DNA of 64,000 bases from Pelomonas sp. BJYL3 (GTDB taxonomy: Bacteria; Pseudomonadota; Gammaproteobacteria; Burkholderiales; Burkholderiaceae_C). The notes beneath the pieces were generated by a model. That model was not told the origin of the DNA. It saw nothing but the letters and a program-made list of their open reading frames with translations, and ran no database searches. A program made the translations under genes and the position numbers. Below, piece after piece: positions 24,476-33,255 of this stretch (positions within the stretch are counted from its first letter, which is position 1; every line of letters begins with the position of its first letter). The stretch is taken from positions 682,001-746,000 of the forward strand of contig NZ_JANZKX010000001.1 in NCBI RefSeq assembly GCF_027257975.1, read 5' to 3'.

Positions 24476-27223
24476 ATGTCCGAAACCTCAAGAAATGCAT
24501 GGCCCCCGCTACGCCATGCCGCGCCCTGGCTGGCGCTGGCCTTTGGCCTGGGCGCTGTGTCCGGCGCCCAGGCGGCCGACACGGCCAGCCTGCGTGCCCT
24601 CCAGGCCCAGCAGGCCTACAGCAGCCAGCCCGGCGAACCCCTGCAGGGTGAGCATGTGGGCAAGAAGGGCCTGCACCCCTCCCAGCTGCCCCTGCGCAAC
24701 GCGGACAGCCTGGTCCCGCCCCTGCAGCGCGAGAACCACAAGCCAGAGACCAGCAGCGCCCGCCGTCGCAGCCTGGCGGTCAAGACCCTGGCCTCCGGCA
24801 CGACGGTCTGCACGGGCAATGACTTCGTCGGCAAGAGCGGCAGCACCCTGCTGGGCTTCATCGACAACGCGTCCCTGCGCGACTGCATGTACAAGCTCTA
24901 CATCGGCTCGGCCGCCCAGTACCGCACGGTGTTCAGCGACGCAAACATCATCACCGTCTCCGACGAGCTGAAGCGCCGCGCCCTGAGCTACAACGGGACC
25001 GACAGCAACAAGGCCATGAACCTGCTGTCCTTCCTGCGCACGGCCGGCTACTGGAACTACATGTCGGTACGCGGCGACAGCTGGAACGGCATCCCCGCCG
25101 GCAGCACCGCCATGCTGAACTCGGCGCGCGGCGCCCTGACCCAGCTGATGAGCGCCCCGGCCTTCATGAACCAGACCGAGGACAACGCCTACTTCGCCAG
25201 CGAAGTCTTCAAGACCGCAGCCTCGGGCTTTGCCGCCAGCATGGCGCCCGTCGCCAAGCGCTGGATCGACCAGACCCAGGCCAGCACCTTCGCCACCGGC
25301 TACTGGACCAACGAGACCATCCTGGCCGCGATGAACGTGCTGTTCTACGGCGACGGCCAGGACGACTACGCCGCCGCCGTGGCCAACGACGCCAGCTATG
25401 CCCGCTCGCTGGACGCCTTCCTGACCCGCAACCGCGCCCAGGCCGGCACCAGCTATGGCTACCACCTGGCCAATGCCATGGGCGAGATGCTGCGCTTCCT
25501 GCGCTATCCGGCCCTGACCAGCACCGTGCGCCCGCTGGGTGTCAACCAGCTCAGCAGCTACAAGGCCAGCGACGACGCCACCATCGACGCCTGGATGCGT
25601 GCCGGCACCATGGTCGACAAGTACGACAGCGCCAACTGCGGCAGCTACGGCACCTGCAATGCCTACGACACCGTGGCCCGCATCAAGCTGCCGATCACCT
25701 ATGCCTGCGGCACGCAGTACGTGATCCGCGCCCAGGCCATGACCAGCCAGCAGCTGGCCGACACCTGCACCAGCATCAGCAACCAGACCGGCTACTTCCA
25801 TGGCCTGTTCGGCACCAATGCCTCGCAGCCGGTGGCCAACGACACCAATGCCAAGCTGGAGCTGGTGGTCTTCGACAGCTACGCCCAGTACTCGCGCTTC
25901 TCGGGCTTCCTGTTCGGCAATGACACCAACAACGGCGGCATCTACCTGGAAGGCGATCCCTCCCAGCCCGGCAACCAGGCCCGCTTCCTGGCCCACCGCG
26001 CCGACTGGCTGGCCGGCTTCGAGATCTGGAACCTGAACCACGAGTTCACCCACTACCTCGACGGCCGCTACAACCTGTGGGGCGGCTTCGGTGCCTATCC
26101 GCTGGAGCTCAACGGCACCGTCAAGAACTCCTCCGTCTGGTGGATCGAGGGCGTGGCCGAGTACGTGTCCTACAGCTACCGCCGTGCCTACAACGCCGAC
26201 GCGACCTCGCGCGCCCAGACCGCGCCCGTGGCCCTCAGCGAAGTGATGCGCAACACCTACAGCAGCGGCCAGACCCGGGTCTACAACTGGGGCTACCTCG
26301 CCGTGCGCTACATGCTGGAGCGCCAGCCCAGCCAGGACCAGGCCTTCCTGCCCCTGATGCGCAAGGGTGACTACGCCGGCTACAGCAACCGCATCGACGC
26401 CATCGGCACCAGCCTGGACGCCGACTTCAAGTCCTGGCTGACCCAGTGCATCGGCAACGGCGACCTCGCCAGCTCCAACTGCACGAGCCGCCGCGCCAAC
26501 ACCCTGCCGTTGCTGAACGCCGACGCCATCGGCGCCTGCAACCTCTCCAGCACCAGCGTCCTGGCCAATGGCTGCAGCCGCGCCCTGAGCGGCACCGGCC
26601 CCTTCAGCTTCTCGATGAACGCCAACAGCTGGGAACTGGCCATCTTCCGCCTGTCCAACCTCAAGGGCGGCGCGGACGTCTACGCCAAGGCCACCGGCTG
26701 GCCCAGCACGACGGACTACGACTTCAAGGTCGGCGGCAGCAACACCGACCTGCGCCTGCCCCTGCAGACGCGCGGTGCCGGCTATGTCTACGTGATGGTG
26801 GTGCCCCGCAGCGACTTCGTCTCCGCCAACCTGCGCGGCATGTTCAGCGACCTGCCCCTGCAGCCCGCCACCCCGGACTGGAGCCAGGGCCCTGTCTGCA
26901 CCGACACCAGCAGCTATGCGCTCAACACCAACGGCTGCGTGCGCAACGGTCTCACCAGCAGTGGCAGCAACCCCGGCTGGTATGCCGTGCTCGTGCCCAC
27001 CGGCAAGAGCGCCATCACCGTCAAGACCACGGGCGGCACCGGCAATGCGGACGTCTACCTGAAGCACAACGCCTGGCCGTCCACCTCGGACTATGGCTGC
27101 CGCTCGGTCGCAGCCGGCAACACCGAGACCTGCCGCCTCAGCGGCCTGCCCTCGGGCACCTGGGTCTACGTGATGCTGACGCCCGGCTATGGCAACCTGA
27201 GCATCGCCGCCACGGCGGACTGA
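24476..27223 (+). CDS. Secreted M9-family collagenase with two PPC domains
   Basis: A 915-residue secreted zinc metalloprotease like Vibrio ColA. A signal peptide covers about residues 1-33 (ending GAQA). The zinc motif HEFTH is at 522-526 and the third ligand is E558 in WWIEGVAEY, the gluzincin arrangement of peptidase family M9. The region before it (about 100-500) matches the activator half of collagenases. Two C-terminal beta-sandwich pre-peptidase (PPC) domains follow, each with a GGADVY/GNADVY segment, which commonly bind substrate or are removed on maturation. GGAGA lies seven bases before the ATG. The divergent TonB receptor and the downstream terminator make it a single-gene unit. 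Confidence 0.92.
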   Translation: MSETSRNAWPPLRHAAPWLALAFGLGAVSGAQAADTASLRALQAQQAYSSQPGEPLQGEHVGKKGLHPSQLPLRNADSLVPPLQRENHKPETSSARRRSLAVKTLASGTTVCTGNDFVGKSGSTLLGFIDNASLRDCMYKLYIGSAAQYRTVFSDANIITVSDELKRRALSYNGTDSNKAMNLLSFLRTAGYWNYMSVRGDSWNGIPAGSTAMLNSARGALTQLMSAPAFMNQTEDNAYFASEVFKTAASGFAASMAPVAKRWIDQTQASTFATGYWTNETILAAMNVLFYGDGQDDYAAAVANDASYARSLDAFLTRNRAQAGTSYGYHLANAMGEMLRFLRYPALTSTVRPLGVNQLSSYKASDDATIDAWMRAGTMVDKYDSANCGSYGTCNAYDTVARIKLPITYACGTQYVIRAQAMTSQQLADTCTSISNQTGYFHGLFGTNASQPVANDTNAKLELVVFDSYAQYSRFSGFLFGNDTNNGGIYLEGDPSQPGNQARFLAHRADWLAGFEIWNLNHEFTHYLDGRYNLWGGFGAYPLELNGTVKNSSVWWIEGVAEYVSYSYRRAYNADATSRAQTAPVALSEVMRNTYSSGQTRVYNWGYLAVRYMLERQPSQDQAFLPLMRKGDYAGYSNRIDAIGTSLDADFKSWLTQCIGNGDLASSNCTSRRANTLPLLNADAIGACNLSSTSVLANGCSRALSGTGPFSFSMNANSWELAIFRLSNLKGGADVYAKATGWPSTTDYDFKVGGSNTDLRLPLQTRGAGYVYVMVVPRSDFVSANLRGMFSDLPLQPATPDWSQGPVCTDTSSYALNTNGCVRNGLTSSGSNPGWYAVLVPTGKSAITVKTTGGTGNADVYLKHNAWPSTSDYGCRSVAAGNTETCRLSGLPSGTWVYVMLTPGYGNLSIAATAD

Positions 27224-27259
27224 TGGGCAGACTGACACAGCGCCTGCGCTGAAGACAGG

Positions 27260-27292
27260 AAGGGCCGGCACTTGCCGGCCCTTTTCTTTTTT
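27260..27292 (+). terminator. Intrinsic terminator after the collagenase gene
   Basis: AAGGGCCGGC (27260-27269), a 4-nt loop and GCCGGCCCTT (27274-27283) form a 10-bp hairpin followed by a T-rich tract (TTTTCTTTTTT). It lies 37 bp past the collagenase stop. Confidence 0.92.
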
Positions 27293-27355
27293 CGAGGGCG
27301 ATGGAATATTCGGCCTGGCCGCGGTGTTCTACCTTCACCTCAACAGGAGACGCCC

Positions 27356-27733
27356 ATGAAGCACCCTCGCCTCGCCCTGCCCCTGATCGCCACGATCGCC
27401 CTGACCCTGGCCGCCTGCGCCAGCGCCCCGCCCTCGCCCGCCCGCGCGCAGGACGGCGCCCTGGTCGGCGCCAATGGCATGACGCTCTACACCTTCGACA
27501 AGGACAGCGCTGGCAAGAGCGCCTGCAACGGGCCCTGCGCCGCCAACTGGCCGCCGCTCATGGCCGCGGCCGATGCCAAGGCCGGCGGCGACTGGTCCGT
27601 GATCACCCGCGACGACGGCAGCCGCCAGTGGGCCTACAAGAGCAAGCCCCTGTACTACTGGACCAAGGACCAGAAGCCGGGCGACCGCACGGGCGACGGC
27701 TTCAACAAGGTCTGGCACCTCGCCACCCCATGA
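27356..27733 (+). CDS. Small lipoprotein of the COG4315 secreted-repeat family
   Basis: A 125-residue lipoprotein. The signal peptide ends with the lipobox LAAC, with C21 as the lipidated residue. The mature part has the family pattern LYTFDKDSAGKSACNGPCAANWPPL and a second half WAYKSKPLYYWTKDQ...GDGFNKVWH. These proteins are found next to ECF sigma factors and redox or stress genes; their molecular function is not established. AGGAGA precedes the ATG. The stop overlaps the start of the sigma-factor gene (ATGA, 27730-27733), so the lipoprotein is very likely co-expressed with, and perhaps sensed by, that sigma system. Confidence 0.85.
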   Translation: MKHPRLALPLIATIALTLAACASAPPSPARAQDGALVGANGMTLYTFDKDSAGKSACNGPCAANWPPLMAAADAKAGGDWSVITRDDGSRQWAYKSKPLYYWTKDQKPGDRTGDGFNKVWHLATP

Positions 27734-28302
27734 CCCTGGACGACACGCTCCCCCACCTGCCCCGGCTGCGGCGCCATGCCCGCCTGCTGACGGGTGATGC
27801 CAGCCGCGCCGACGACCTGCTGCAGGACACCCTGGAGCATGCCGCGCGCAAGGCGCATCTGTGGGTGGCGCCGGCGGAGGAGCGTGTCCCCGGGGCGGCC
27901 TTGCGGGCCTGGCTGCTGACGCTGATGCACCGGCGCTTTCTCAACCAGTGGCGGGACGAACAGGCCGCCCGCATGGAAAGCCTGGACGAGGCCCATGAGG
28001 CTCACGCGGCCCGGGCGCCGCATGAGCTGCACGCCTCGAACTGGCAGCATCGCCCCCACGAGCAGCTCCAGCTCCGCCTGGACCTCGAACGCGGCCTGGC
28101 CGCCCTGCCCCCGGCCGCCCGCGAGGTCCTGCTGCTGGTCTGCGTGGAGGAGCTCAGCTACGAAGCCACCGCCCAGGTGCTGGACGTGCCCGTGGGCACG
28201 GTGATGTCCCGCCTCTCCCGCGCCCGCGAGCGCCTGCGCGTGCTCATGAGCGAGCCCGCCCGCCCCGCGGCCGGCGCGCCCGCCCTGCGCGTCGTCAAAT
28301 GA
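27730..28302 (+). CDS. ECF-type RNA polymerase sigma factor
   Basis: A 190-residue extracytoplasmic-function sigma-70 factor. Region 2 (about 8-80) includes the RADDLLQDTLEHA helix that contacts core polymerase and the -10 element. Region 4 (about 120-175) includes ALPPAAREVLLLVCVEELSYEATAQVL and the recognition helix PVGTVMSRLSRARERL. It overlaps the lipoprotein gene by four bases and is followed after 28 bp by a membrane anti-sigma factor. In such cassettes the sigma factor usually drives its own operon. The stretch between the two regions (about 75-115) is longer than usual and rich in Glu/His/Ala. Confidence 0.9.
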   Translation: MTLDDTLPHLPRLRRHARLLTGDASRADDLLQDTLEHAARKAHLWVAPAEERVPGAALRAWLLTLMHRRFLNQWRDEQAARMESLDEAHEAHAARAPHELHASNWQHRPHEQLQLRLDLERGLAALPPAAREVLLLVCVEELSYEATAQVLDVPVGTVMSRLSRARERLRVLMSEPARPAAGAPALRVVK

Positions 28303-28330
28303 GCCCGGCCCCGCTGCCCCAGGAATCCGC

Positions 28331-29320
28331 ATGAGTGCCCCCCACGATCCCCACGGCCCCGGCAATGTCGGGCAAGACCTGACCCCCACGCCACCGCCCC
28401 CGCCTGACGAAGCCAGCCTGCATGCGCTCGTCGATGGCGAGCTGACGTCCGACGAGGCCCAGGCCCTGCGCCGCCAGCTCCAGGACTGGCCCGCCCTGGC
28501 GGCCAAGGTGCAGGACTGGCAGGCCCAGCGCGAAGGCTTGCAGGCCCTGCATGCCGACGAACTCCAGCAGCCGGTGCCCGCGCGGCTGCTCGACAGCTGG
28601 CGCAAGGCGGCCGCGGAACCTGGCCGCCTGACCGACGACACCACCGCCTCAGGCCGCGGCGCGGCAGCGACCGACGCCGTCAATGCGTCCACCGCCATCC
28701 CCTGGTGGGCCCACCGCCAGGCCGCGATGTGGCTGCTGATGGGCAGCGTGGCCGTCTCGGGCGCCGCAGGCAGCGCCCTGGGCTGGCACTGGGGCCAGCA
28801 CGAGGCCGGCGCCGCGAGCCCCTCGCAGGCCGCACTGCGGCCGTCCGCGACACCGCCCTTCGTGCGCGACGCCGCCATCGCCCACGCCGTCTACCAGGTC
28901 GAGCGCCGCCATCCCGTCGAGGTGGCTGCCAGCGAGCAGGACCACCTGATGCAATGGCTCTCCAAACGCCTGGGCCAGCCCCTGCGCGCACCGGACCTGC
29001 AGGCCGAGGGCTACCGCCTGATGGGCGGCCGCCTGCTGCCCGCCGGCGAGATGGCCTCAGGCCATACGCTCGCCCGCGCCCAGCTGATGTACGAGAACGG
29101 CCAGGGGCAACGCCTGACCCTCTACATAGCCGTCGACGGCAGCCCCGCGGGCCGCGAGGGCGGCACGGCCTTCAGGCGCAGCGAACAGCGCCAGGGGGAG
29201 CTGCTCACCCGCAGCATCTACTGGATGGATGGGGCGTTGGCGTATGCGCTCAGTGGGTCGGTGGGGGCGGGGGAGCTCGATCAGTTGAGTCAGAGGGTGT
29301 ATCGGGAGTTGCAGGGGTGA
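28331..29320 (+). CDS. Membrane anti-sigma factor
   Basis: A 329-residue protein with a cytoplasmic N-terminal anti-sigma domain (ASLHALVDGELTSDEAQALR at about 28-47), one transmembrane helix around residues 130-150 (MWLLMGSVAVSGAAG) and a periplasmic domain of about 170 residues. The zinc-binding HxxxCxxC of ZAS-type anti-sigma factors is absent. The layout and its place 28 bp behind the ECF sigma gene make a RsiW/PrtR-like sigma inhibitor the natural call. The N-terminus contains an exact copy of the window-wide 13-mer (28373-28385), encoding QDLT. Confidence 0.85.
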   Translation: MSAPHDPHGPGNVGQDLTPTPPPPPDEASLHALVDGELTSDEAQALRRQLQDWPALAAKVQDWQAQREGLQALHADELQQPVPARLLDSWRKAAAEPGRLTDDTTASGRGAAATDAVNASTAIPWWAHRQAAMWLLMGSVAVSGAAGSALGWHWGQHEAGAASPSQAALRPSATPPFVRDAAIAHAVYQVERRHPVEVAASEQDHLMQWLSKRLGQPLRAPDLQAEGYRLMGGRLLPAGEMASGHTLARAQLMYENGQGQRLTLYIAVDGSPAGREGGTAFRRSEQRQGELLTRSIYWMDGALAYALSGSVGAGELDQLSQRVYRELQG

Positions 29321-29327
29321 GGGCGAG

Positions 29328-29558
29328 CTAGTCGAGCCACTGGGAGTACGGCTGCTTGTCGAACTCCGGGAAGTCTGACCTGTACACCCCCCATCCCATG
29401 TACTCGTAGTACTTGCTCATCGCCTCGAAATGGCTGTCGGCATCGACCGTCCACGCGAGTTGGGCATCGGGTTCAAGGAGCGCGCGGGCCGCCTCCCCAT
29501 GGGGACCTGCGAGGCAAAACGTCTGCCCGTTTGATTCGATCCAGAGTTCATGCAGCAT
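29328..29558 (-). CDS. Small hypothetical protein
   Basis: A 76-residue protein beginning MLHELWIES, rich in aromatic and acidic residues, with a C-terminal YYEYMGWGVYRSDF block and no signal or membrane segment. The ATG at 29558 is preferred to the GTG at 29567 because GGTAGGTGGG precedes it. It is 21 bp behind the Coq7-like gene on the same strand and probably shares its transcript. It converges with the anti-sigma gene. I do not recognise a function. Confidence 0.6.
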   Translation of the reverse strand: MLHELWIESNGQTFCLAGPHGEAARALLEPDAQLAWTVDADSHFEAMSKYYEYMGWGVYRSDFPEFDKQPYSQWLD

Positions 29559-29579
29559 GCCGCCCACCTACCCAGTCTT

Positions 29580-30125
29580 TCAGAGCGTCATGCCCAGCCA
29601 GATAACCGCCTCGGTGGACGAGGTCACGACCGGCTGGAGCAAGCGCAGCCACCACCTCTGCCGCACCGGCAGATGCAGGGCTGATTGGTCGTGATGGTGC
29701 TGCTCCTCGGCAATCACCGAACGGATGACGTCTGCAGCCCTTGGGTCGATGTCCCACAAGACTTCGATCTGCTCGTACAGGTGCCGAAGGACGACGCGCT
29801 CCACCGCGACCGTAGTGGCGGCCATCGCGGAGCGGCCGAACAGGGCTGTCACGAAACCCAGGACCAGGCCACCGACAGCGCAGAGCCAATAGCTGCGACA
29901 AGCCGCGTGCCCGCGCCCGCTGAGCGCGCTCCAGAAGATGTCACGATGGTGCTCCTCATGCGACTTGAAGGCCAGCAGCTCCGGCACCATGGAAGGTGCG
30001 GTCAGGCGGGCGACAAAGGCTTGCGCCAAGTAGATGTGAATCGCTCCGTTCTCCCCGGCATGGTTGACCTTGAGGATGCGAGCGCCCAGGTCAGGGTCGG
30101 CAGCGGGCGCAGTGGCCGTCTTCAT
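29580..30125 (-). CDS. Coq7-like di-iron hydroxylase family protein
   Basis: A 181-residue protein of the demethoxyubiquinone hydroxylase (Coq7) superfamily. The di-iron ligand motifs are HAGENGAIHIY, KSHEEHHRD, VAVERVVLRHLYEQ and IAEEQHHHD, in the right order. The hydrophobic stretch CAVGGLVLGFVTALFG is the membrane-associated part of the family. It is the eukaryote-like short branch (NHAGENGAIHIY), not the longer canonical betaproteobacterial Coq7, so it may be a paralogue with another role. The ATG at 30125 is chosen because AGGA lies eight bases upstream. A degenerate copy of its 5' third lies at 40575-40825. Confidence 0.8.
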   Translation of the reverse strand: MKTATAPAADPDLGARILKVNHAGENGAIHIYLAQAFVARLTAPSMVPELLAFKSHEEHHRDIFWSALSGRGHAACRSYWLCAVGGLVLGFVTALFGRSAMAATTVAVERVVLRHLYEQIEVLWDIDPRAADVIRSVIAEEQHHHDQSALHLPVRQRWWLRLLQPVVTSSTEAVIWLGMTL

Positions 30126-30244
30126 CTGATGCATCCTAGGCGAAAGAGGGCTTTGGTGAACGAGTGCGTCTGGCCGACATCGAATGTCTGGCCATGCCGA
30201 TCTTCAGTATCAAGACCTGACCCCTGTCTGTCCTGGATGAAGTG

Positions 30245-30733
30245 TCAACGAACCCTGCCTCCTGAAGCCCGCACGCGCTCGACGATGAACGCCGCAGCCT
30301 CGGGCGTCATGTCAGCGAGGGGCAAGGTCAGGAATTGCGACCTTGAAAGCAGGAGCAGCCAGCACGACCGGAGCTGCCACACCTCGGCCACGGCCGACCA
30401 GGGCAGCATTGCCGTGCCAGCACCGGATGCCAGCGACAAGGACTCCGCCGAGGCCTCCAGCGTCGCCTGCGGCTCACCCATGGCCCTGAGCCTGCTCAGG
30501 GCGTTGCGATGGTGGACAACATACAGTGCGGCCATGAAGGCGATGCCCATGACCATTGCGCTGGCCAGCACGCCCACCAGCCATGAGCGGTCACCGTCCA
30601 GGACCAGCTTGACGAGAGCGGCTACCACCACAGCCAGGGCGACGAGGAATCGGAGGCCGATCACACGCCACCAGAAGCCGGCGACGGCTTGGCGAAGGAG
30701 GGGTGGGCTGTAGGTGAGGGTGAGGCGGTGCAT
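30245..30733 (-). CDS. YcxB-like membrane protein
   Basis: A 162-residue protein with two transmembrane helices (about 25-45 and 55-75) followed by a soluble domain with LPWSAVAEVWQLRSCWLLLLSR and a final strand FLTLPLADM, the pattern of YcxB-like (PF14317-type) domains. The ATG at 30733 follows AAGGCAGG; nine further codons to 30760 are less likely. A repeat core (30211-30223) lies just after its stop. Function unknown; it is one of a run of small leftward accessory genes. Confidence 0.65.
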   Translation of the reverse strand: MHRLTLTYSPPLLRQAVAGFWWRVIGLRFLVALAVVVAALVKLVLDGDRSWLVGVLASAMVMGIAFMAALYVVHHRNALSRLRAMGEPQATLEASAESLSLASGAGTAMLPWSAVAEVWQLRSCWLLLLSRSQFLTLPLADMTPEAAAFIVERVRASGGRVR

Positions 30734-30805
30734 GGCCTGCCTTTTGATCCGGGTGTGCACGGCGAGCAGGTGCCTGCCGCTGGTGAATGACTTTTGAATG
30801 CTGGG

Positions 30806-31219
30806 TCAGGCGTCAGATGCATCGTGCCCGCAATAGCAGTACAGGTCGAAGTCAACCGACAGGCCCAGGGCCGCGAGACTCGAAATGAGCTTCGCATCCA
30901 TGTGAAAGCCCGGGTTCTCGTCGGTGTAGTAGCCCACACACTGCAGCCCGCAGTCGAAGCTCGCCACCGCTTCGAGAATGCGATCACGCCTCAGCTCCAG
31001 TACATCCAGCAGGGCTTGCAGATGACGGTCTTGATGGACCTCCGTTCTTGGCAGCGGGCTGTGGAACTCCCACCTGCTGAATGCCTGAGGCCTCCCACGG
31101 CTGTTCAGCTCGCCCTTGAGCCAGGTGCAGCTGGGTTCGAGCTGAAGAAGATCGGATATCTCCTGAGCGCTGCCCGCGAAGTTGCTAACGAAGAAGTAGG
31201 CGTAGGTATCGAATGGCAT
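30806..31219 (-). CDS. DUF4279-type hypothetical protein
   Basis: A 137-residue cytoplasmic protein that begins MPFDTYAYFFVSNFAGSAQ and continues with EISDLLQLEPSCTWLKGE, a pattern I associate with DUF4279 proteins. The C-terminus has a DFDLYCYCGHD segment. Function unknown. The gene lies just downstream, on its own strand, of a palindromic repeat element (31244-31310), so the element sits in its promoter/leader region. Confidence 0.65.
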   Translation of the reverse strand: MPFDTYAYFFVSNFAGSAQEISDLLQLEPSCTWLKGELNSRGRPQAFSRWEFHSPLPRTEVHQDRHLQALLDVLELRRDRILEAVASFDCGLQCVGYYTDENPGFHMDAKLISSLAALGLSVDFDLYCYCGHDASDA

Positions 31220-31243
31220 GCAGTGGCCGCAGGGTCAAGTGGT

Positions 31244-31310
31244 CGCAGGGTCAGGCCTTTAGTTTCAAGATCAACGGCGGCGGAACTCCACACTTATGGC
31301 CTGACCTCGC
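31244..31310. repeat. ~66-bp palindromic repeat element, copy 1 (diverged)
   Basis: The left end reads GCAGGGTCAGGCCTT and the right end GGCCTGACCTCGC, with the internal piece CAAGATCAACGGCGGCGG shared in form with the three other copies. It lies upstream of the DUF4279 gene. A further exact core copy (CAAGACCTGACCC, 31376-31388) follows 65 bp later, next to the VWA gene stop. Confidence 0.7.
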
Positions 31311-31411
31311 TGCCGAAAGCCGGATCAATCGAACAGCCTGACCCCGCTGACGAATGCGATCGCCCAGGTCCGGGTCAAGACCTGACCCCCGCCTGACCCG
31401 CACCAAGCCGC

Positions 31412-33109
31412 TCACCGCCTCAGCGCCGCCGACAGCTCCACCATCCGCATGAACTCCGCCCGATGGCCGTAGCGGTCCACGCCACGCGACTCGCGGGCCA
31501 GCGTCTGGATCTGCTGCGGTCCGTAGTCACCGATCAGGGTGCTGCCGCGCAGCCACTGGCCCCAGGCGGCCACGGCGACGGCAAAGCGCATCTCCTGCTC
31601 GGACTGCTCAATGGCCGGCAGCTGCGCTGGCCGCACCACCGGGAACTGGACCAGCTGGCTCTCGGATTCGCCGGGCTTCTTGTAGCGCAGCTTGATCCAC
31701 GCCAGCTCCTGGCTCCTGCCCTTGGCCACGCCCTTGCTTCCGCGCGCGCTCTCGCGATTGGCCTTGGACGGCTCCTTCTGATAGCGCAAGGGGTCCACGC
31801 TGCCCTTGGCGCCACGCGGCACCCATTCGTACAGCGCGGTCACGGTGTGGCCGGCGCCCACGTCACCGGCATCGACCTTGTCGTCGTTGAACTGCTCGCG
31901 CGTCAGGGCATTGAGCTCATAGCCGATCAGGCGGTATTCGTCGACCTGCTCCGGATTGAATTCGATCTGCAGCTTGAGGTCCTGGGCCAGCACGGCCAGG
32001 GTCGAGCTCATCTCGTTGACCAGCACCTTGTGCGCCTCCTGCAGCGAGTCCAGGTAGTGGTAGCTGCCATCGCCGGCATCAGCCAGCTTCTTCATCAAGG
32101 CCTCGTTGTAGTTGCTGTCGCCCACGCCCAGTGTGGTGAGGCCCACGCCGGCCTTGCGCTGCTCCTCGACCAGGGCCTTGAGCTGTGCCGGGTCCACCAC
32201 GCCGATGTTGAGGTCGCCATCGGTGGCCAGCAGCACGCGGTTGATGCCGCCGGGAATGTGGCCTTCACGGGCCTGGCCATAGGCCATGCGGATGCCGGCT
32301 TCGCCATAGGTGGCGCCGCCCGCAGACAGGCTGTCGATGGCCCGCTGGATCTCGGTCTTGCGGTCCCCCGGGGTGGCCGGCAGCACGAGCTGCGTGCCGT
32401 TGGCATAGCTGACGATGCTGAGCCTGTCCTGCGGGCGCAGTTGCTGGACCAGCAGCATCAACGCCGACTTCACCAAGGGCAGCCGGTCCTGCGGGCTCAT
32501 GGAGCCGGACACGTCGACCAGGAAGACCAGATTGGCCGGCGGCAGGCTGGTCTTGGCCAGGTCTCGGGCCTTGATGGCGATGCGCAGCAGGCCGCGCTCG
32601 GCGTGCCAGGGCGAGCGGCTCAGCCGGGCGTCGACCGCAAAGGGCTGCGCCTGCGAGACCGGCGGCTCGGCGTAGTCATAGCCGAAGTAGTTGACCAGCT
32701 CCTCCACACGGACCGCGTCCTTGGGCGGCAGCTGGCCCCGGGCGATGAAGCGGCGCACATTGGCGTAGCTGCCGGTGTCGACACTAGCACTGAAGGTGGA
32801 CACCGGCTGCTCGGCAACGCGGCGCCAGGGGTTGTCGCTGAAGCTGGCGTACTGGGCGGTGTCCCGAGCCGGCGGCACCGGCACGGGCGGGGGCGGGGCC
32901 GCGGGCGCGTGGGAATAGCTTGACACCCGCGGGGCCGCCGCAGCCGGTATCTGCACCTCGGGCGGTGGCAAGACCGCGGCGTGCGCGGGCGCGACCACGG
33001 GCACCGGCTCGGACGAGGCGGCAGGCTCGCCCGTGGTCGCGCAGGCGGCGAGCACGGCGGCCGTCAGGACGTACAAGGGCAGCAGCGCCCTGCTTCGATA
33101 CTTGTTCAT
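31412..33109 (-). CDS. VWA-domain lipoprotein (YfbK type)
   Basis: A 565-residue lipoprotein. The lipobox LAAC places the lipidated Cys at residue 23; a Pro/Ala-rich linker of about 70 residues follows. A YfbK N-terminal segment (NPWRRVAEQPVSTFSASVD) precedes a von Willebrand A domain at about 195-370, with the MIDAS motif FLVDVSGSMS and a later LLATDGDLN. The C-terminal ~190 residues match the DUF3520 part of YfbK-like proteins. The MIDAS would bind a divalent metal and mediate protein contacts at the envelope. AGGGGGA precedes the ATG at 33109; 24 codons further upstream are open but lack a lipoprotein signal. It is a single-gene unit between repeat copies. Confidence 0.85.
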   Translation of the reverse strand: MNKYRSRALLPLYVLTAAVLAACATTGEPAASSEPVPVVAPAHAAVLPPPEVQIPAAAAPRVSSYSHAPAAPPPPVPVPPARDTAQYASFSDNPWRRVAEQPVSTFSASVDTGSYANVRRFIARGQLPPKDAVRVEELVNYFGYDYAEPPVSQAQPFAVDARLSRSPWHAERGLLRIAIKARDLAKTSLPPANLVFLVDVSGSMSPQDRLPLVKSALMLLVQQLRPQDRLSIVSYANGTQLVLPATPGDRKTEIQRAIDSLSAGGATYGEAGIRMAYGQAREGHIPGGINRVLLATDGDLNIGVVDPAQLKALVEEQRKAGVGLTTLGVGDSNYNEALMKKLADAGDGSYHYLDSLQEAHKVLVNEMSSTLAVLAQDLKLQIEFNPEQVDEYRLIGYELNALTREQFNDDKVDAGDVGAGHTVTALYEWVPRGAKGSVDPLRYQKEPSKANRESARGSKGVAKGRSQELAWIKLRYKKPGESESQLVQFPVVRPAQLPAIEQSEQEMRFAVAVAAWGQWLRGSTLIGDYGPQQIQTLARESRGVDRYGHRAEFMRMVELSAALRR

Positions 33110-33255
33110 GTGGATCCCCCTTTTCGGTCGGGTCAGTATAGGCAGCGTCAGCAGTGACGCGGCCTGCCGGAGACAGCCCACGGATCGGCAGCGTCAAGAC
33201 CTGACCCTGCCGCCCGGCAAGCCCTTCGCGCATGCCGCTGACCCTGGCCTCAGGC

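Noticed and set aside
24509-27271. 920-codon minus-strand open frame opposite the collagenase gene
   Set aside because: The plus strand encodes a full signal peptide, HEFTH and PPC domains; the antisense frame is Gly/Val/Ala-rich without motifs.
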